Part shown: positions 16,992 to 24,683 of the stretch, in pieces
How the letters are laid out: every line of letters starts with the position of its first letter
How positions within the stretch are numbered: position 1 is the stretch's first letter
Assembly: GCF_011305415.1 (NCBI RefSeq)
Contig: NZ_JAANOQ010000001.1
Coordinates: 459,631 to 523,630 of the forward strand
Source of the DNA: Flavobacterium bernardetii
GTDB taxonomy: Bacteria > Bacteroidota > Bacteroidia > Flavobacteriales > Flavobacteriaceae
Reading direction: 5' to 3'
DNA: 64,000 bases
The notes under the pieces: model-generated
Seen by the model: only the letters and a program-made list of their open reading frames with translations
What the model was told of the DNA's origin: nothing
The model's database searches: none
Program-made: the position numbers and the translations under genes

Positions 16992-18134
16992 ATGGATTTT
17001 TACTCAATAAAAGAATTGTCATTTTTTTTATCAACTCCTTTTCCAAAACAAAGGGATTATGAAATAACCTACTTAGATATTGTAAATATTAGAACAAAAG
17101 AGAATGCAATTAGTAAAATTTATGCTCATTATTTAAATTTACAGGCATCTCCTAAAATATCAGAATGGTTTATTTCTAGTCTTTTAGATTTGATTGAAAC
17201 AAAATCTAATAAAAAGATAGAATTAAAAGACTATGATGTTTTTTTGGAATATGTAACTCTTGAAAGTTTAGGAAGAATTGATATTGTTATCGATTCAAAA
17301 GCAACACAATCTGCAATATTAATAGAAAACAAGGTTTATCATTGGCTTCATAATGATTTAGCTAATTATTGGGATACTTTTTCACATTATGAGAGCGACA
17401 ATAAAGTTGGAATCATTTTAGCACTCATTAACTTGCCAAGTTCTAATTCTAATTTTATAAGTATATCACATATCGAATGGATTTCAAAGATGGAAGAATA
17501 TATTGATTTCTCAATACTATCGGATAGGGAAAAAATCCATTTAGAAGATTTTATTATAAATATAAAGTACATAACAAACGAAACAGTAATGAATGACAAT
17601 ATTAAGTTTTATTTAGATCACTCGAGTAAAATTGAGCAGGTTTTAGGATTCAAAGAAGAAGCTTCTCGTTTTGTGAATGCAGCGATAAATTCGGTTGCAA
17701 CTAAATATAATTGGGATGTCTATGGCGGATCTAATAATTTTAAACAAATTTGGGATAAAAATAATGATGTAAGAGTATTTTATACCCTTTTTCCAGATGA
17801 AATTTTACAGAAAAAAGAATTAAAACTAGTAGTTGAAATAGATGATAGGGCAAGAGGTTATTATGATAATCTTATAATTAAAGTGCTGAGTTCAAATGTT
17901 TTCGACAGTAGTTTTATTAAAAGTGATTTTAAAAATAAAAACTCAGCACATATCGGATTTATTGTTTTTAAATTAACAGAATCTAATTTGGAAAATTTAT
18001 CAAGTTTTATAGATGCTAAAATAAGTGAATTAGAATCTAAAAGAAACTTTATACACAAACAATTAGTCGCTTTAGGATATGAAGATAAAACAACTTTATT
18101 AAATGAAAATAAACAACTTTGCAACACAATTTGA
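16992..18134 (+). CDS. PD-(D/E)XK nuclease superfamily protein
   Basis: The 380-residue protein carries GRIDIVI (Asp97) followed by ILIENKVYHWLHNDLANYW (Glu112-Asn-Lys114), the signature of PD-(D/E)XK nuclease-fold proteins that occur as stand-alone defence-island genes. It begins 7 bp after hsdR and overlaps the next gene by 32 bp, so it is likely co-transcribed with the restriction operon. Whether it cuts DNA or has another role is unknown; the C-terminal half has no motif I recognise. Confidence 0.75.
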   Translation: MDFYSIKELSFFLSTPFPKQRDYEITYLDIVNIRTKENAISKIYAHYLNLQASPKISEWFISSLLDLIETKSNKKIELKDYDVFLEYVTLESLGRIDIVIDSKATQSAILIENKVYHWLHNDLANYWDTFSHYESDNKVGIILALINLPSSNSNFISISHIEWISKMEEYIDFSILSDREKIHLEDFIINIKYITNETVMNDNIKFYLDHSSKIEQVLGFKEEASRFVNAAINSVATKYNWDVYGGSNNFKQIWDKNNDVRVFYTLFPDEILQKKELKLVVEIDDRARGYYDNLIIKVLSSNVFDSSFIKSDFKNKNSAHIGFIVFKLTESNLENLSSFIDAKISELESKRNFIHKQLVALGYEDKTTLLNENKQLCNTI

Positions 18135-18636
18135 AACAGTTTTTAAAGACACTTTTACAGATGAATTAGTTGAAAATGTAATAGAAACAATACTGAAAAA
18201 TAAGGTTGATTCTGTTCCTTCAAATTTAAAACTGGAATTTGGTATTTATGTTTTCTTTTTGAAACAAAAGGATAAATTTCATTCTTTTAAGGAATTAGAA
18301 GAAAAATGGAATGAAGAAGGGATTCTTAAAACCCCTAATGCAATTAATATAAATTTTGAAAACAACAAGGAATTAAATGGCTCTTACTCTTTTTATGTAG
18401 GTAAATCCGAAAAGCTTTCCAAAAGGATAAATGAACATTTAACACATCATAATAATCATGCTACTTATGGTTTAAAATTAGCAAATAGAAAGAATTTCAA
18501 TTTGCATGATTTTGAAATTGGTTATTGGGTTTTACCTTTAGATAATTCATTTTCTAAAGAAATAAAACAATTCATTATTACTACTTTAGAACAAAAAGTA
18601 AGAGAGAAATTAAACCCTTTAATAGGTAAAAAATAA
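18103..18636 (+). CDS. GIY-YIG nuclease-like protein
   Basis: The 177-residue protein has FGIYVF (Gly48-Ile-Tyr) and, about 48 residues later, SFYVGKSEKLSKRINEHL, matching the YIG strand and the Arg/His helix of GIY-YIG nucleases (Arg108, His112). The spacing between GIY and YVG is longer than usual, and the intervening part may be an insert. The ATG at 18103 overlaps the end of the PD-(D/E)XK gene by 32 bp in another frame, which suggests translational coupling. Nuclease activity is inferred. Confidence 0.65.
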   Translation: MKINNFATQFETVFKDTFTDELVENVIETILKNKVDSVPSNLKLEFGIYVFFLKQKDKFHSFKELEEKWNEEGILKTPNAININFENNKELNGSYSFYVGKSEKLSKRINEHLTHHNNHATYGLKLANRKNFNLHDFEIGYWVLPLDNSFSKEIKQFIITTLEQKVREKLNPLIGKK

Positions 18637-18648
18637 AAAATAACTATA

Positions 18649-18711
18649 ATGTCAAAAGTTTTAAAATATAGAGAATACGAAAAAGAAGCCCCGCTGCGCA
18701 AAGTCTCCTGA
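18649..18711 (+). pseudogene. Possible gene fragment cut by a repeat
   Basis: ATG 18649 opens a 20-codon frame (MSKVLKYREYEKEAP...) with ordinary codon use that runs into repeat-like sequence and stops at 18709-18711. It may be the N-terminal remnant of a gene displaced by repeat insertion. The evidence is slight. Confidence 0.3.
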
Positions 18712-18770
18712 CTTTGAGCTTGACATTAGATTGCGTGAGATGCTTTCAGCATGACAAAATTGAGAATTAC
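18690..18770. repeat. Dispersed repeat copy (reverse orientation)
   Basis: GCGTGAGATGCTTTCAGCATGACAAAATT-type sequence (about 18733-18761) is the reverse complement of the modules at 6525-6551 and 6743-6771. An AAAGTC-TCCT-GACTTT hairpin (about 18700-18716) precedes it. Confidence 0.65.
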
Positions 18771-18791
18771 ATTAAGAATAAAAATACAACA

Positions 18792-19265
18792 ATGAAAACA
18801 TACCATCTATCAAACAATCAAATAGAATTATACGTACAACCAAGTTCTAAAATAGGGCGTGGGTTTTTGGCTTTTTTAGGGCTAATCATATTTGTTATGC
18901 CAATATTCGGAATGGTATTGGGATTAACGTTAGGAGCTGAATTTCATATTATGTATTTAGTAGGAATAGGGTTGAGTACACTATTTGCGTATCATTTCTA
19001 TAAACTGTATCATTGGAATACATGTGGGAAAGAAGTAATTACCCTATCAGAAAATAAAGTAAACTATCATGCCGATTATGGTAAGTTTGTAAGTAATAAA
19101 CAAGAGCACACTTATGAAACCTTAACTTTTCATGTAAAGCCAGTAGGATATGAAAAGGAACAGTTGGGCGTTTTGTTATTTGAAGTCGCTGAGAAAAAAT
19201 ATCTAGAGACAGTAGTTATTTTGCCTTTGGCAACTTTGAATGAGATTGTAGAGAAATTAAAATAA
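18792..19265 (+). CDS. Small membrane protein, unknown function
   Basis: The preferred start is ATG 18792, because sequence further upstream is the dispersed repeat. The 157-residue product has two transmembrane helices (about 24-48 and 55-72) followed by a basic-polar cytosolic-type domain that resembles the PH-like tail of small bacterial membrane proteins (GKEVITLSENKVNYHADYG). It is close to the following small membrane protein gene in the same direction. I do not recognise a named family. Confidence 0.65.
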   Translation: MKTYHLSNNQIELYVQPSSKIGRGFLAFLGLIIFVMPIFGMVLGLTLGAEFHIMYLVGIGLSTLFAYHFYKLYHWNTCGKEVITLSENKVNYHADYGKFVSNKQEHTYETLTFHVKPVGYEKEQLGVLLFEVAEKKYLETVVILPLATLNEIVEKLK

Positions 19266-19281
19266 ATTAAAGAATATTTAT

Positions 19282-19482
19282 ATGCGTTATGTTTTAGCTT
19301 TTTTCTTACCCTGGTTAAGTTTAATACTTCAAGGTAAAGTTTTATCAGGCATTATTTGCTTGTTATTACAAATAACAATTATTGGTTGGATTCCTGCTTT
19401 TATTTGGGCAGTTACATCCTTAAATAGAATGTATGCTGATAGAAGAACTAAAAGTATGATTAAAGAATTAAAAAGATATTAA
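19282..19482 (+). CDS. Small hydrophobic protein, YqaE/Pmp3-like
   Basis: The 66-residue protein has two hydrophobic helices around FFLPWLSLIL and IIGWIPAFIWA with a basic tail. The FLPW...GWIPAFIWA pattern resembles the YqaE/Pmp3 small membrane protein family, which is linked to membrane potential and stress in other organisms. It lies 16 bp after the preceding membrane protein gene and 3 bp before the SseB-like gene, so it is probably in one transcript with them. Confidence 0.65.
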   Translation: MRYVLAFFLPWLSLILQGKVLSGIICLLLQITIIGWIPAFIWAVTSLNRMYADRRTKSMIKELKRY

Positions 19483-19485
19483 TAT

Positions 19486-20268
19486 ATGAACTTATTTAAA
19501 AATCTATTCGAAAAAAAAGAAAAAAAATTTACGCCAGATAATACTAAATTATTGGCACTTATAGCGCAGTATCATAAAGATTCGAGTTCTGATTCCTATG
19601 CAAAAGTAATTGAGGAATTGTATGGTGATGAAGCCTGTTTAATAGTTCCTACAGCTGATGAGAATAGTAAATCAAATGAATGGAAGACTTTGAAAAAAGG
19701 GGAAGCGGTTAATTTTACAAGTGTTTTTGATATTGATGGTTTGTTAGCTTTTGGTGTTTTTACATCAGAAGAAACGCTTTCTAAATGGATAACTAAAGAA
19801 ACTCCTTTTATGGCTATGCCAGCCAAATCTGTTTTAGAAATTTCTGAACAACAAAGTTTCGGTAGAGTAGTTATTGATAGTGACCAGCCGACTATGTTTG
19901 TTTTAGAACGAAATAGAGAAAATTTTAATGCCCAAGAGATAAAAGAGGATACAGACGTTTTAGTGGGAACACCTATACAACCTATTGATGGTGCGCATAA
20001 AACACAATTGCAAAATGCTTTTAGCAAAAATAATAACATTGAAGAAGTGTTTCATTTTGCTATGCAGCGTAAAGAAGAAAGTATTTTGATTTTGGCTTTT
20101 GTATTAGAACAGTATTCAGAAAATGCTCGTGTAGCAGTTATGAATAATGTTAATGATGGAATGCAAGGTGTGAATTTTAATCAAACTTTGGAAATTATGT
20201 ATATTACTAAAGAGGATAGTTGGTACGAAACAGCACGTAATTTTGATTATTTTTATAAGAAGAAATAG
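19486..20268 (+). CDS. SseB-like protein
   Basis: The 260-residue soluble protein resembles SseB-type domain proteins. It shows GDEACLIVPT, FTSVFDIDGLLAFGVFTSEETLSKW and a later PFMAMPAKSVLEI, the typical order of the SseB N-terminal domain, and a C-terminal half like the companion C-terminal domain. The function of this family is poorly defined outside type III secretion. No signal peptide is present. It is the last gene of the small membrane protein group and is followed by a degenerate hairpin. Confidence 0.65.
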   Translation: MNLFKNLFEKKEKKFTPDNTKLLALIAQYHKDSSSDSYAKVIEELYGDEACLIVPTADENSKSNEWKTLKKGEAVNFTSVFDIDGLLAFGVFTSEETLSKWITKETPFMAMPAKSVLEISEQQSFGRVVIDSDQPTMFVLERNRENFNAQEIKEDTDVLVGTPIQPIDGAHKTQLQNAFSKNNNIEEVFHFAMQRKEESILILAFVLEQYSENARVAVMNNVNDGMQGVNFNQTLEIMYITKEDSWYETARNFDYFYKKK

Positions 20269-20350
20269 ATGTTTGGATAAGGATTATGTGGTCCTTTAAC
20301 TTCGTTGAATCTTCGATTTTAGCATGACAAGATTTAGAGTAAGTATTCGT

Positions 20351-20390
20351 GAAACCCTTCCAAAGTTCCAAACTCTTGAAGAGTTGTTTG
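20351..20390 (+). terminator. Imperfect AACCCTTCC hairpin
   Basis: AACCCTTCCAAAGTT and AACTCTTGAAGAGTT can pair imperfectly. It belongs to the terminator-like hairpin family found at 21203, 22083, 22704 and 25004, and it lies downstream of the SseB-like gene. Confidence 0.45.
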
Positions 20391-20442
20391 TAGAGAAAGT
20401 TTAAGTGAGATGTTATAAAAATTAAATTAAAAATTAAGTGTT

Positions 20443-21183
20443 ATGAAGTTTTTAAAAAACAATTGGTTTACCATTTTAGTAGTGGTGTTGTTATTTTCAG
20501 TAGAACCTGCATTTGCGGGTCCGGGTGGGTATATTGCCAAAGGATTATTTAAATCGTTTTGGGGTAAAATACTATTAGGTATACTTACCATTGTGTTGTT
20601 GCCTTTTATCTTGTATGTGTATTTTACAGAGAAAATAGCGGTAATGAAAAACAAAAAAATATTGTTGAAATTAAGTGCTACACATAAGAATTTCAATTGG
20701 ATTGACTTAGAAAAAGAGTTTTCGCACATTGTTAGAAGAGTGTATATCGCTTGGGCGAAAGAAGATATGGCAGAGGTGAAAGAATATGTAAATAATTGGT
20801 ATTGGCGCAATCAGCAAATTGTAAATTTAGATTATTGGAAAAGTCAGAATTTAAAGAATGTTTCCAGATTACGTACTTTAGAAAAAGTAAATCCTTTGTA
20901 TTTAGAATTTTCGTCAGAAGAAAACTTAAACGGAACCCGAATAGCCATCAGAATTGATATTGAGGCAGAAGATTATTTATTAGACATTGAAACTAACAAA
21001 ATAATCGAAGGAAAAAAAGGATACCAAGACTTAGACTATGTTTGGTTTTTTAAATATGAAGATGGGAAATGGCTTTTAGATGATATCAGACAAGGTGCAA
21101 CTTCTTTAGGTTTTGCAAAATTAGCAAATGTGATTCCTGCTAATGTAGCGCAACAAATTGCTAATCCAGTACTAGCAAGGTAG
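20443..21183 (+). CDS. Exported or membrane protein with Tim44-like domain
   Basis: The 246-residue protein has a hydrophobic N-terminus (7-25, ending AFAGPGG) and a second transmembrane helix (about 41-63). Residues 80-240 show the Tim44-like fold pattern: HIVRRVYIAWAKEDMAEVKEYV, LYLEFSSEENLNG and VWFFKYEDGKWLLDDIRQG. Tim44-like domains bind membrane lipids or proteins, and the exact function here is unknown. It stands alone and is followed by a good terminator. Confidence 0.72.
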   Translation: MKFLKNNWFTILVVVLLFSVEPAFAGPGGYIAKGLFKSFWGKILLGILTIVLLPFILYVYFTEKIAVMKNKKILLKLSATHKNFNWIDLEKEFSHIVRRVYIAWAKEDMAEVKEYVNNWYWRNQQIVNLDYWKSQNLKNVSRLRTLEKVNPLYLEFSSEENLNGTRIAIRIDIEAEDYLLDIETNKIIEGKKGYQDLDYVWFFKYEDGKWLLDDIRQGATSLGFAKLANVIPANVAQQIANPVLAR

Positions 21184-21202
21184 TTTGTAAAAGTATAGGA
21201 AT

Positions 21203-21244
21203 AACCCTTCCAGAGTTTTGAACTTTGGAAGGTTTTTTTTTTTT
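21203..21244 (+). terminator. Rho-independent terminator of the Tim44-like gene
   Basis: AACCCTTCCAGAGTT, a short loop, AACTTTGGAAGG and a run of T form a strong stem with a T-tract 20 bp after the stop codon. Confidence 0.85.
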
Positions 21245-21548
21245 GATGAGGTTTGAGGAAGTGGTTTGCTTGACACCCCTAAAGTTCTTCCGATTTTGGA
21301 ACAAGCTATCAAGGGGACAATACCTACTAACACTTTTAGTTTTAATTAGAATTTTACAGACATGTATCTAATTTTCTTAGAAGGATTGTTTCATAGAAGT
21401 TACAATACCTATTAACACTTTTAAAATTAATTAGAATTTTATAACTTGTACCAGATTTTCTTAGAAGAATTGTCCCCTTGAGGGGACTTTAGGGGTGTTG
21501 GGAGTTTTGTATAGAATTGAAAAAGTAATACTAAATATAATATAAGCC
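21245..21548. repeat. Repeat-rich gap with left direct repeat
   Basis: A 117-bp repeat (21272-21388) begins GACACCCCTAAAG and continues through GGGGACAATACCTACTAACA and TTAGAAGGATT. A partial second copy follows (about 21399-21465), and the reversed palindrome TTGTCCCCTTGAGGGGACTT, extended by TAGGGGTG, ends at 21499. No gene lies here. Confidence 0.8.
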
Positions 21549-21923
21549 ATGAAAAATAAAATAATTCCTTATTCACCTCACTTAAAAGAATACTCGAGAA
21601 TGTTACGAAAAAACAGTACATTAAGTGAGGTTTTGCTTTGGCAAAAAATAAAAAACAAAGGCTTCGAGGTTCAGTTTCATAGACAAGTACCCATGCTAAA
21701 TTATATAGTAGATTTCTATTGTCATGAGATTATGTTAGCTATTGAAATTGATGGTGATAGTCATATGTTTAAATATGAATATGATAAATTTAGACAAGGT
21801 GAATTAGAAAATAAAGGTGTAAAGTTTTTAAGGTTTTCTGACTTAGAAGTTAAAAATAATATGTTCTCGGTTTTGTTGGTTTTGGAAAATGAAATAGAAG
21901 AACTTTTAAAGTTGAAAGTTTGA
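21549..21923 (+). CDS. DUF559 (Vsr-like endonuclease-fold) protein
   Basis: The 124-residue protein matches the DUF559 family, whose fold is related to very-short-patch repair and other PD-(D/E)XK nucleases. Motifs are RMLRKNSTLSEVLLW (Glu27), FHRQVPMLNYIVDFYC (Asp55) and LAIEIDGDSH (Glu66, Asp68), followed by LRFSDLEV. The gene is framed by near-identical 117-bp direct repeats (21272-21388 and 21922-22038), and its TGA stop overlaps the first bases of the right one. Such framing suggests it moves with, or was duplicated by, these repeats. The biochemical role is unproven. Confidence 0.85.
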   Translation: MKNKIIPYSPHLKEYSRMLRKNSTLSEVLLWQKIKNKGFEVQFHRQVPMLNYIVDFYCHEIMLAIEIDGDSHMFKYEYDKFRQGELENKGVKFLRFSDLEVKNNMFSVLLVLENEIEELLKLKV

Positions 21924-22038
21924 CACCCCTAAAATCCTTCCGATATCGGAACAAGCTATCAAGGGGACAATACCTACTAACACTTTTAGTTTTAAATAGA
22001 ATTTTATAGACTTGTATCTAATTATCTTAGAAGGATTA
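21922..22038 (+). repeat. Right 117-bp direct repeat after the DUF559 gene
   Basis: By eye this is close to 90% identical to 21272-21388, in the same orientation and of the same length. It carries GACACCCCTAAAA, CGGAACAAGCTATCAAGGGG, ACAATACCTACTAACACTTT and CTTAGAAGGATTA. Confidence 0.85.
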
Positions 22039-22082
22039 ACCACTGATACGGTTTCAACATGACACAATTAATCTAAAAAAAG

Positions 22083-22124
22083 AAACCCTTCAAAAGCTTT
22101 AAACTCTTGAAGGGGTATTTTTTT
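22083..22124 (+). terminator. Terminator-like hairpin AAACCCTTC
   Basis: AAACCCTTCAAAAGCTTT and AAACTCTTGAAGGGG form a stem followed by TATTTTTTT. It lies downstream of the DUF559 gene and its right-hand repeat. Confidence 0.65.
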
Positions 22125-22130
22125 GAAGTG

Positions 22131-22388
22131 GTTTGTGGAAGTTGAAAGTTTGACACCCCTAAAGTCCCCTCAAGGGGACAATTCCTACTAACACTTTTAG
22201 TTTTAAATATAATTTCTAAGATGCTTTAGAAACTTTGGATGGGTTTTTTATTTGATGAGGTTTGTGGAAGTTGAAAAGTTGACACCCCTAAAGTCCCCTC
22301 AAGGGGACAATACTTATTAACACTTTTAGTTTTAAATATAATTTCTAAGATGCTTTAGAAACTTTGGAAGGGTTTTTTGTTTGATGAG
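22131..22388 (+). repeat. 129-bp tandem duplication
   Basis: Two adjacent units (22131-22259 and 22260-22388) run from GTTTGTGGAAGTTGAAA through the palindrome GTCCCCTCAAGGGGAC to ACTTTGGA(T/A)GGGTTTTTT with few differences. The register is exactly 129 bp. Confidence 0.85.
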
Positions 22389-22703
22389 GTTTGCGTGAGA
22401 TCCTTGCAGTATGACAAGATTGAGGGTAATATTGTGTAAGTTGATTATGAGATTGCTCCTAAGGTCGGAATGACAAACTGTACGCATAGCTTATCTGAAC
22501 TATTTGGAGCGAAGCGTCTTTACCCACAATCCAACCTATGAGTCTATGTGTTTTATTATTTACGATTTTAGATTTGGGATTTACGTGAAGAACTATGTGG
22601 TAAAAAAACTTATATGACTTATATGTTTTATTATTTACGATTTTAGATTTGGGATTTACGAGGACTTTGACAACCTCAGGCTGACATAATTGTTCTAAAA
22701 AAG

Positions 22704-22743
22704 AAACCCTTCAAAAGCACTAAACTCTTGAAGGGTTTTTTGT
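22704..22743 (+). terminator. Terminator-like hairpin AAACCCTTC, second copy
   Basis: AAACCCTTCAAAAGC, a short loop, CTCTTGAAGGGTTTTTTG. It has stem and T-run but no gene directly upstream on this strand; only the reversed PhoD-like gene is nearby. Confidence 0.6.
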
Positions 22744-22856
22744 TTAATTCGGTTTGCGGAAGTGATTTATGTGAGAGGCTTACAGTCCCGAAGCTTCGGG
22801 AGAAAAGATGGAATGTAAGTATACAAGAAACCCTTCCAGAGTTCCAATTTTTGCTT

Positions 22857-24683
22857 CTAATGACTAATTATCAATTTTTGAGTAGTTATAGAATTATCGG
22901 AAGTGATAGTTACAATGTAAGTACCATTTGGTAAATCATCTGTTGGATATCTTTCTGTCCAAATACCAGAATGTTTTGAAGTTGTAAAATTTTTAAGTTC
23001 TTTACCAGTTAGATCAATAATTTTTAAATGTACTGTTCCAGATTGGTTTATGTTGTAATGTATTGTGAAAAAGGCATCAGAAGGATTAGGATATAGTGAA
23101 AGTATTTTAATTTCCTCAGCAATTGGGTTAGTGTTTAGTATTTGAGTAAAGCAAAGATCAGGTTGTATAACATTTGTAATTGCAGTTGAAGCGAGTATAG
23201 GATTTGTGGCTTGACGCAAATGATTTTCAGTGTCAAGAACATACCAAGAAGCTCCAACTTGATGTGTCGATGAAGAAGTATTGATAGTATTTACATAATA
23301 CCAATCTGCTTGTACTTTTGGAGAAGTGACGTCAAGAATAATAAAACCTTTTTTGCTTCCTTCTTTATATTTCACGAATGAATTTCCAAATATAAGTTCA
23401 ACTGGACCGCCAGGAGAAGTTACACTAGGAGTTACAAACTCAACACCCCAAGATCCAGCTCCAGTACTAGAAACATAATTTGATTTTGGTAAATCATTTG
23501 CCCATGAAGTATGTATATCACCAGTTAGAACAACAAAATTATTAATGTTATTATTTACAATAAAATTGGAAAGATTATCTCTTTCAGCCGGATAGCCATT
23601 CCATTGATCTTCATTCATTGGAGTTCCAAAAACTCTTACCGGAGCCATCATAACTTGTTGTACTAAAAACTTCCATTTTGATGTAGTATTAAGTAGTTTA
23701 TCATTCATCCAGGTTTTTTGTGCATCACTTATCATTTTTCTGGTTGGACTGTTTACACTGGTTCCTGTGGTTCCAATTTGTTCCTCACGATCATCTAAAC
23801 GAGTATCAAGCATAATTAAGTCGATTGTTTTACCGTAGGTGATCTCTCTGTAAATTTGATAAGGATCTGTAGGATTGGTTTGACGGATAGGTAACCATTC
23901 GAAATAAGCTTGTTTACCATCGTTTTTTCTGGTTTGCCAGTTGCCTTCACCTGTATTATGATTTTCTGCGCCGTCTTTCCAGCTGTCATTTGCAGATTCA
24001 TGATCATCCCAAATTGGAATCCAAGGGTATAATTGATGGTTTCTTCTAAGATCTGGATCTAAGTGATATACGGAATAGCGTGCTCTGTAATCGGCAAGAG
24101 TGATGGTTTCTGTAGCAGGTTGCCAAAATCTTTGTGTAGCAGTATTCGGTTCATAACCACCTGTTTCATATTCGTAGATATAATCTCCTAAACAAAGTAC
24201 TGCATCAATATCATTTCTGACATTCATGGCTTTGTACACGTTAAAAAAGCCGGCTTCTAAGTTAGCGCAAGAAACCACTCCAAAACGAGCATTTGTTGTA
24301 GTGTCACCAGGAGCTGTTTTGGTTCTACCAATCGGGCTTCCTAATCCGTTAGTGTGAAATTGATAATAGTAATAGGTTTGAGCTTGTAATCCTGTTACAT
24401 CTATTTTTACTGTAAAATCTTTACTTGTATCTGTTGTAAAAGAACCGGTTGAAATAACATTGTTCATTTGATTATCTGTAGCAATTTTCCAAGTTCCAGA
24501 AATAGTTACAATGCTTATATCATCTGGCGTAACTCTAGTCCAAATAATTACTCTGTCTTTTAATGGATCTCCAGAAGCGATACCATGATAAAATGGTTTT
24601 AAACAAGGGTCTAATGTTAAGTTTGATTGGCTAAAACCTAAAGCAAAAGTCATAAAAGCCAGAAATAAAGTAATTTTTTTCAT
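22857..24683 (-). CDS. phoD: PhoD-like phosphatase/phosphodiesterase with T9SS sorting domain
   Basis: The 608-residue protein is predicted to be secreted. It has a signal peptide (1-19, ending GFSQ), a PhoD N-terminal domain (about 30-125, with FYHGIASGDPLKDRVIIWTR), a metallophosphatase domain (about 130-480, with VVSCANLEAGFFNVYKAM, LCLGDYIYEY, WDDHESANDSW and FVVLTGDIHTSW) and a C-terminal type A sorting domain (about 530-608, starting SLYPNPSDAFFTIHY). PhoD-type enzymes are Ca/Fe-dependent phosphodiesterases active in phosphate scavenging. The sorting domain implies export by the type IX system and cell-surface attachment or release. It is monocistronic in a repeat-rich area; no Pho box was sought. 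Confidence 0.9.
   Translation of the reverse strand: MKKITLFLAFMTFALGFSQSNLTLDPCLKPFYHGIASGDPLKDRVIIWTRVTPDDISIVTISGTWKIATDNQMNNVISTGSFTTDTSKDFTVKIDVTGLQAQTYYYYQFHTNGLGSPIGRTKTAPGDTTTNARFGVVSCANLEAGFFNVYKAMNVRNDIDAVLCLGDYIYEYETGGYEPNTATQRFWQPATETITLADYRARYSVYHLDPDLRRNHQLYPWIPIWDDHESANDSWKDGAENHNTGEGNWQTRKNDGKQAYFEWLPIRQTNPTDPYQIYREITYGKTIDLIMLDTRLDDREEQIGTTGTSVNSPTRKMISDAQKTWMNDKLLNTTSKWKFLVQQVMMAPVRVFGTPMNEDQWNGYPAERDNLSNFIVNNNINNFVVLTGDIHTSWANDLPKSNYVSSTGAGSWGVEFVTPSVTSPGGPVELIFGNSFVKYKEGSKKGFIILDVTSPKVQADWYYVNTINTSSSTHQVGASWYVLDTENHLRQATNPILASTAITNVIQPDLCFTQILNTNPIAEEIKILSLYPNPSDAFFTIHYNINQSGTVHLKIIDLTGKELKNFTTSKHSGIWTERYPTDDLPNGTYIVTITSDNSITTQKLIISH

Larger units (their letters stand above)
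22039..22856. repeat. Repeat-rich intergenic region, no gene seen
   Basis: It holds two terminator-like hairpins (22083-22124 and 22704-22743), a 129-bp tandem duplication (22131-22388), a reverse GCGTGAGATCC...ATGACAAGATTGAGGG module (22390-22440) and two copies of ATTTACGATTTTAGATTTGG (about 22558-22580 and 22632-22654). Half of an AACCCTTCC hairpin abuts the PhoD stop codon (22827-22850). The frames present are short and made of repeat sequence. Confidence 0.7.

Noticed and set aside
22728..22934. Plus-strand frame of 68 codons
   Set aside because: It starts in a terminator hairpin and runs antisense into the PhoD-like gene.
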